Source: JABISG01 sp963581435
Lineage (GTDB): Bacteria > Planctomycetota > Planctomycetia > Planctomycetales > Planctomycetaceae
Direction of reading: 5' to 3'
Length of the DNA stretch: 9,619 nucleotides
Assembly (NCBI GenBank): GCA_963581435.1
Contig: CAUZOL010000273.1
Coordinates: 1-9,619 of the forward strand
Shown: positions 6,775-9,619 of the stretch, piece by piece
Numbering within the stretch: the stretch's first letter is position 1
Layout: each line of letters starts with the position of its first letter
Notes under the pieces: model-generated
The model's database searches: none
What the model was told of the DNA's origin: nothing
What the model saw: the letters and a program-made list of their open reading frames with translations, nothing else
Made by a program: the position numbers and the translations under genes

Positions 6775-7926
6775 CTACGCCGACGCTTCCTTCAGGTCGA
6801 ATGTTGAGGCGTGGAACAGTTCTTCGATTTTCAGCTTTCGTTTCGCCAGTCCTTGTTCGTATGAGAATTGCAGCAGCGCATTCAACGCCTTGCGGTTCGG
6901 CTCGATGGCGTACGGCCAATAGTTCTCGCCCATCAGTTGTCGGGTTTCTTCCGCCTCCTGTGCGATCCACGGCAAGGATGTCTTGAACCATGCCGTCAAT
7001 TTGATGGCTTCGTATGTCAGTTGCTTGGCTTGCGAATACGCATCGAACACCGCTTTTGGCAGCCAGGGATGTGCTGCAATCACATCCTTGCGAACGGCCA
7101 CCGCGTGCATGATGGGGAAGATGCCAGTCTTTTTGAAATAGTCGCGTTCCGTCTTTCGGGAGTCGGGAAACAGCCTCGCAACTTTCGGATGCCCTTCCTG
7201 AAAGGCTTTCGGTTCGATGGCATGAAACAGGGCATCCACTTCGCCATCGACCAGCAGTTCCGATTCATCTTTTCCTTTGGGACCGGTGCGAATGGTGATG
7301 CCATTCGGAATCACATTTTCCAATTTCGAGGGTTTGCCGGAGGCTTTGGCCGACGAGTCCTTTGACGAAACCACCCATTCGATTTCCTCGGGTTTGACGC
7401 CGTATTCGTGCTGCATGATCCCACGAATCCAAGTCAACGATGTCGATGAGTAACCGGGAGTCGCGATCCGTTTTCCGCGTAAATCTTCGGGCTTGGTGAT
7501 GTCGCGATCGGTGCGAATGAAGATGCTCTTATGACGGAAAACCCGCAGCGGGAAAACCGGGAGCAATGTGTAATCTTTGAAGTCTTCATTGGCGACGGCC
7601 AGAATGAATGGCAACAATCCAATTTCGGTCACCTCGCGCGTCTTCGGTCCGCTGAAGATGTGCGCGTTCATCTCGCCAATCTTCGCCGGCTCAAATTCCG
7701 AGTCGCAGCCCGCAATTTGCACACGCTCGTCCTTCAACGCGGCAACCCGATCGTATTCGTATCCGGCCAGCTTGATCTTGAGCTTGCCGGATGCAGCGTT
7801 GCCGGTCGAATGTCCTCGTCCAAATGCTGGACCGCCAGCGAGAGCCGCGGCGGCCATCGTGGTCGCTGTGAGAAATCCACGTCGCGACGGATCAGATGTG
7901 TTCCCATTGTCTTGGTGCGGTAACAT
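6775..7926 (-). CDS. Tat-exported substrate-binding protein, 4,5-dihydroxyphthalate decarboxylase-like
   Basis: A 383-aa protein from the ATG at 7926. The Tat signal SRRGFL (14-19) is followed by an Ala-rich core and likely cleavage near AFG (34-36). The mature part resembles the periplasmic-binding-like fold family annotated as 4,5-dihydroxyphthalate decarboxylase / NMT1-THI5-like: KIKLAGYEYDRVAAL, then GEMNAHIFSG, EIGLLPFILAVA, RTDRDITKPEDLRGKRIATPGY and GIFPIMHAVAVRKD. Members bind small, often aromatic ligands; decarboxylase activity is not implied, and export argues for a binding or sensing role. I prefer 7926 to the in-frame ATG at 8016 because AGGAG lies 10 bases upstream and it gives a normal Tat n-region. 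The longer start would add 30 residues overlapping a hairpin. It lies 102 bp downstream of the sulfatase, probably in one operon. Confidence 0.85.
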   Translation of the reverse strand: MLPHQDNGNTSDPSRRGFLTATTMAAAALAGGPAFGRGHSTGNAASGKLKIKLAGYEYDRVAALKDERVQIAGCDSEFEPAKIGEMNAHIFSGPKTREVTEIGLLPFILAVANEDFKDYTLLPVFPLRVFRHKSIFIRTDRDITKPEDLRGKRIATPGYSSTSLTWIRGIMQHEYGVKPEEIEWVVSSKDSSAKASGKPSKLENVIPNGITIRTGPKGKDESELLVDGEVDALFHAIEPKAFQEGHPKVARLFPDSRKTERDYFKKTGIFPIMHAVAVRKDVIAAHPWLPKAVFDAYSQAKQLTYEAIKLTAWFKTSLPWIAQEAEETRQLMGENYWPYAIEPNRKALNALLQFSYEQGLAKRKLKIEELFHASTFDLKEASA

Positions 7927-7962
7927 GGAAAGTGTGCTCCTGTAGTCGATTCTTGACGACCG

Positions 7963-7995
7963 GTCGAGCGGAACGGTTTGGCCGTTCCACTCGAC
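7963..7995 (-). promoter_or_regulatory. 14-bp hairpin between sulfatase and binding-protein genes
   Basis: On the minus strand, GTCGAGTGGAACGG (7995-7982) and CCGTTCCGCTCGAC (7976-7963) flank the loop CCAAA. The arms pair over 14 positions with a single U-G wobble (7989 with 7969). In plus-strand RNA the same position would be an A-C mismatch, so the element fits the minus-strand transcript. A perfect palindrome CGACCGGTCG (7957-7966) overlaps its edge. No T-run follows, so it is probably a processing, stability or attenuation element between the two genes rather than a full terminator. Confidence 0.6.
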
Positions 7996-8028
7996 ACGGG
8001 CAATCGCCAATTTCATAAGTTTTCGATA

Positions 8029-9493
8029 TCACTCACCAAAGTCGGGGTCGAGTTTGGTCCCCGGAATATCGAATTCGAGATATTCCCGTGGATCGAACGG
8101 CAGGCTTCTGATGCTCTTGAGCATCCGTGGGCCGATGGACCTCGTTTCCGGACGCGCGTTGGCGAGGCCGGTGAGGGGGATGCCTTTGGCGTTCGGTTTG
8201 TCGGGGTATTTTCGTTTCATCAATTCGTGCCGGGCGCGCATGCGGTTGAATTGGCCCTGCGTGTGAATCAACGGAACCAACATCGGGTTTTCTTCCCGCG
8301 GATCGGTGTAGAGATCGTAAAACGCCGCTCCGAGGCCGGTTGCTGCTCCCGGATCGTTCGAGATCCAGTGCCGCTTGTAACGGCCTTTGACGGTCGCCCC
8401 CAATTGATGGCCGGCGTAAATGTGAACGTAGTCGCGACGGCCATGCGTGTCGCCTCTCAATAGCAGGGCCGTTTGATCGAGGCCGTCGATAATCCGGACG
8501 GTTGGAATGTATTTCTTCGCCCCGCCCAGATGGGCAAATGTGGTGAAGAGATCGGAGACGTGAATGATGTCGCCGACGAGTTGTCCTTCATCAATCATGC
8601 CGGGCCACCAGGCGAATGCGGGCGTGCGGACGCCGCCTTCGGTGAAGTCGCCTTTGCCGCCGCGAAACATCATTTCCGTCATCCCCCAACCGGGTGGCGG
8701 GTTGTGGACCATCGGGCCGTTGTCGGCCATCGCGATGAAGAGCGTATTTTCTGCGATCCCCTGTGCCTTCAGTTCCTTCATCACTTGCCCAACAAAGGCA
8801 TCGAGTTTGAGATAACCCTCGGCGACCTTCCCGCCAGATACCGTCCGTTTGGGCATGTAGGGTTTGAGGAAGTTCAGAAAGTTGGGCCAATATTGAACGT
8901 AGAATGGCTTGCCAGCCTTTGCATTCTTGCGAATGAAATCGATCGTTCGCTTTTCGGACTCCGTATCCAATTTGTCGTAAGACTCGTTCGATGTGTCGCC
9001 CCATTCGATTCCTTGCTTCCCTTTCCGCCCCTCAATAATTTGCACCCAGCCTTCCGGCAAGAGGCCGGGGCGGTCGAGCTGATAGGGATCGGGCGGTGAA
9101 ATCTCCGGCGAGAAACCTAGCACCGCATTTACGGCTGATCCTTGAGGATTGTAGAGCGATGTGATCTGGTTCATCGGCGTGAAGAGTGCCTCATCGAATC
9201 CCTGATTGTGCAGGTAGCTCTCTTCGATGTCGCCCAGGTGTCCTTTGCCATAATGGGCAGTGGCATAGCCTGCTTTGGAAAGCACTTCGGCGATGGTGAC
9301 TTCACTGCCGCTCATTCCCGCGAATTCATGCGGCATGCCGACTACGCCCATTCCGTTTCGTACGGGATGCCGACCGGTGAGGAACGCGGCCCGCGTCGGT
9401 GTGCATGCCGGCTCGGTATACATGCGAGTGAAATTGATTCCCTCGCGTCCCATGCGATTCAAGTGGGGCGTCTTGTAACCCATGTTCATTTGC
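8029..9493 (-). pseudogene. S1-family sulfatase, 5' end removed by IS insertion
   Basis: About 487 codons of a formylglycine-dependent sulfatase, an enzyme that removes sulfate from esters such as sulfated polysaccharides. Seen here: ACTPTRAAFLTGR with the cysteine that would become formylglycine, GKGHLGD with the active-site Lys and His, ADNGP with metal-binding Asp-Asn, and RGGKGDFTEGGVRTP. The N-terminal signal peptide and the NILxIxxDDxG strand with the first two metal-binding Asp residues are missing. Homology starts abruptly at NMGYKTPHLNRMG, just inside the IS boundary at 9493/9494. The longer open frame to 9528 is a hybrid: its GTG start and first dozen codons come from the IS end. 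ATG codons at 9489 and 9483 could restart translation, but the product should be inactive. The rest of the frame is intact, suggesting recent disruption. It precedes the Tat-exported binding protein. Confidence 0.8.
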
Positions 9494-9619
9494 GGTTCTT
9501 CACCGATTTTAATGGGTGTTTTCAGCACGGTTTGAGTTTCAGTTTTCCACAGAAGAACAGGATGCGGGTGCGGTAGTTCGCAAAGTTGCGGAAGCCGCGG
9601 GCGTTCGACTTGATGGATT
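9494..9619 (-). mobile_element. End of an ISL3-family-like insertion sequence, continues past right edge
   Basis: The minus-strand end of an insertion sequence. It holds the last 31 codons of a transposase (9522-9617) and 28 bp of terminal sequence. Read inward on the plus strand, the element begins GGTTCTTCACCGATTTT at 9494, which resembles ISL3-type inverted repeats (commonly GG-C/T-TCTTC). The boundary at 9493/9494 coincides with where sulfatase similarity begins. ISL3 elements make an 8-bp target duplication; the copy on this side would be TCATTTGC (9486-9493). The partner inverted repeat and duplicate lie outside the window, so the boundary is inferred. Confidence 0.7.
9522..9617 (-). 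CDS. Transposase C-terminal fragment (ISL3-type), runs off right edge
   Basis: The last 31 residues of a transposase, ending at TGA (9524-9522). The sequence SIKSNARGFRNFANYRTRI, followed by LFFCGKL, matches the C-terminal signature of ISL3-type transposases (an RGFRNFxNYRxRIL pattern), DDE enzymes that cut and join IS ends. The rest of the gene lies beyond the right edge. The stop codon is 28 bp from the inferred IS end, normal for compact IS elements. The overlapping sulfatase-frame reading of the same DNA (to 9619) shows no protein-like character. Confidence 0.75.
   Translation of the reverse strand, partial: SIKSNARGFRNFANYRTRILFFCGKLKLKPC

Noticed and set aside
5430..7926. FadL-type porin and decarboxylase-like protein as one aromatic-uptake operon
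   Set aside because: The genes are convergent, so they cannot share a transcript, and neither substrate is known.

Overview
The window reads as chromosomal DNA from a planctomycete (phylum Planctomycetota). The clues are an S1 sulfatase, several secreted hydrolases, small lipoproteins with planctomycete-style sequence, and a palindromic intergenic repeat whose translation gives the 'SHALRGNA' / 'TLCVGTH' peptides common in translated planctomycete intergenic DNA. This assignment is recognition from memory, not a database search.

Layout, left to right. (1) The 3' part of a metallophosphoesterase gene (+) runs in from the left edge. (2) A palindromic repeat (637-715) fills the gap to a convergent gene. 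(3) A secreted alpha/beta-hydrolase (717-1613, -). (4) A 532-bp divergent intergenic region with a good sigma70-type promoter (2026-2053) reading rightward. (5) A lipoprotein with a Lys/Pro/Ala-rich tail (2146-3168, +). (6) A 135-bp gap holding a long, almost fully paired RNA-type hairpin (3209-3281). (7) A second secreted alpha/beta-hydrolase (3304-4185, +). (8) A small lipoprotein (4275-4766, +). (9) 211 bp in which I see no supported feature, then tRNA-Ser(GCT) (4978-5066) with a strong intrinsic terminator (5070-5114). (10) A 315-bp leader with hairpins ahead of a FadL-type outer-membrane protein (5430-6725, +). (11) On the minus strand, a Tat-exported substrate-binding protein of the 4,5-dihydroxyphthalate decarboxylase-like type (6775-7926), preceded in its own direction by a hairpin (7963-7995) and a sulfatase gene (8029-9493) that has lost its 5' end. 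(12) At the right edge, the end of an insertion sequence with an ISL3-type transposase C-terminus (9494-9619) has cut into the sulfatase.

How the parts fit: most products are exported (signal peptides, lipoboxes, a Tat signal, an outer-membrane barrel), consistent with a periplasm-centred scavenging lifestyle. The genes are mostly separate short units rather than one pathway. The only likely operon is sulfatase plus Tat-exported binding protein, and its first gene is broken by the IS. I found no defence system, CRISPR array or obviously new multi-gene system. The observations most worth following are the IS-truncated sulfatase, the 73-nt intergenic hairpin and the two other structured intergenic elements.
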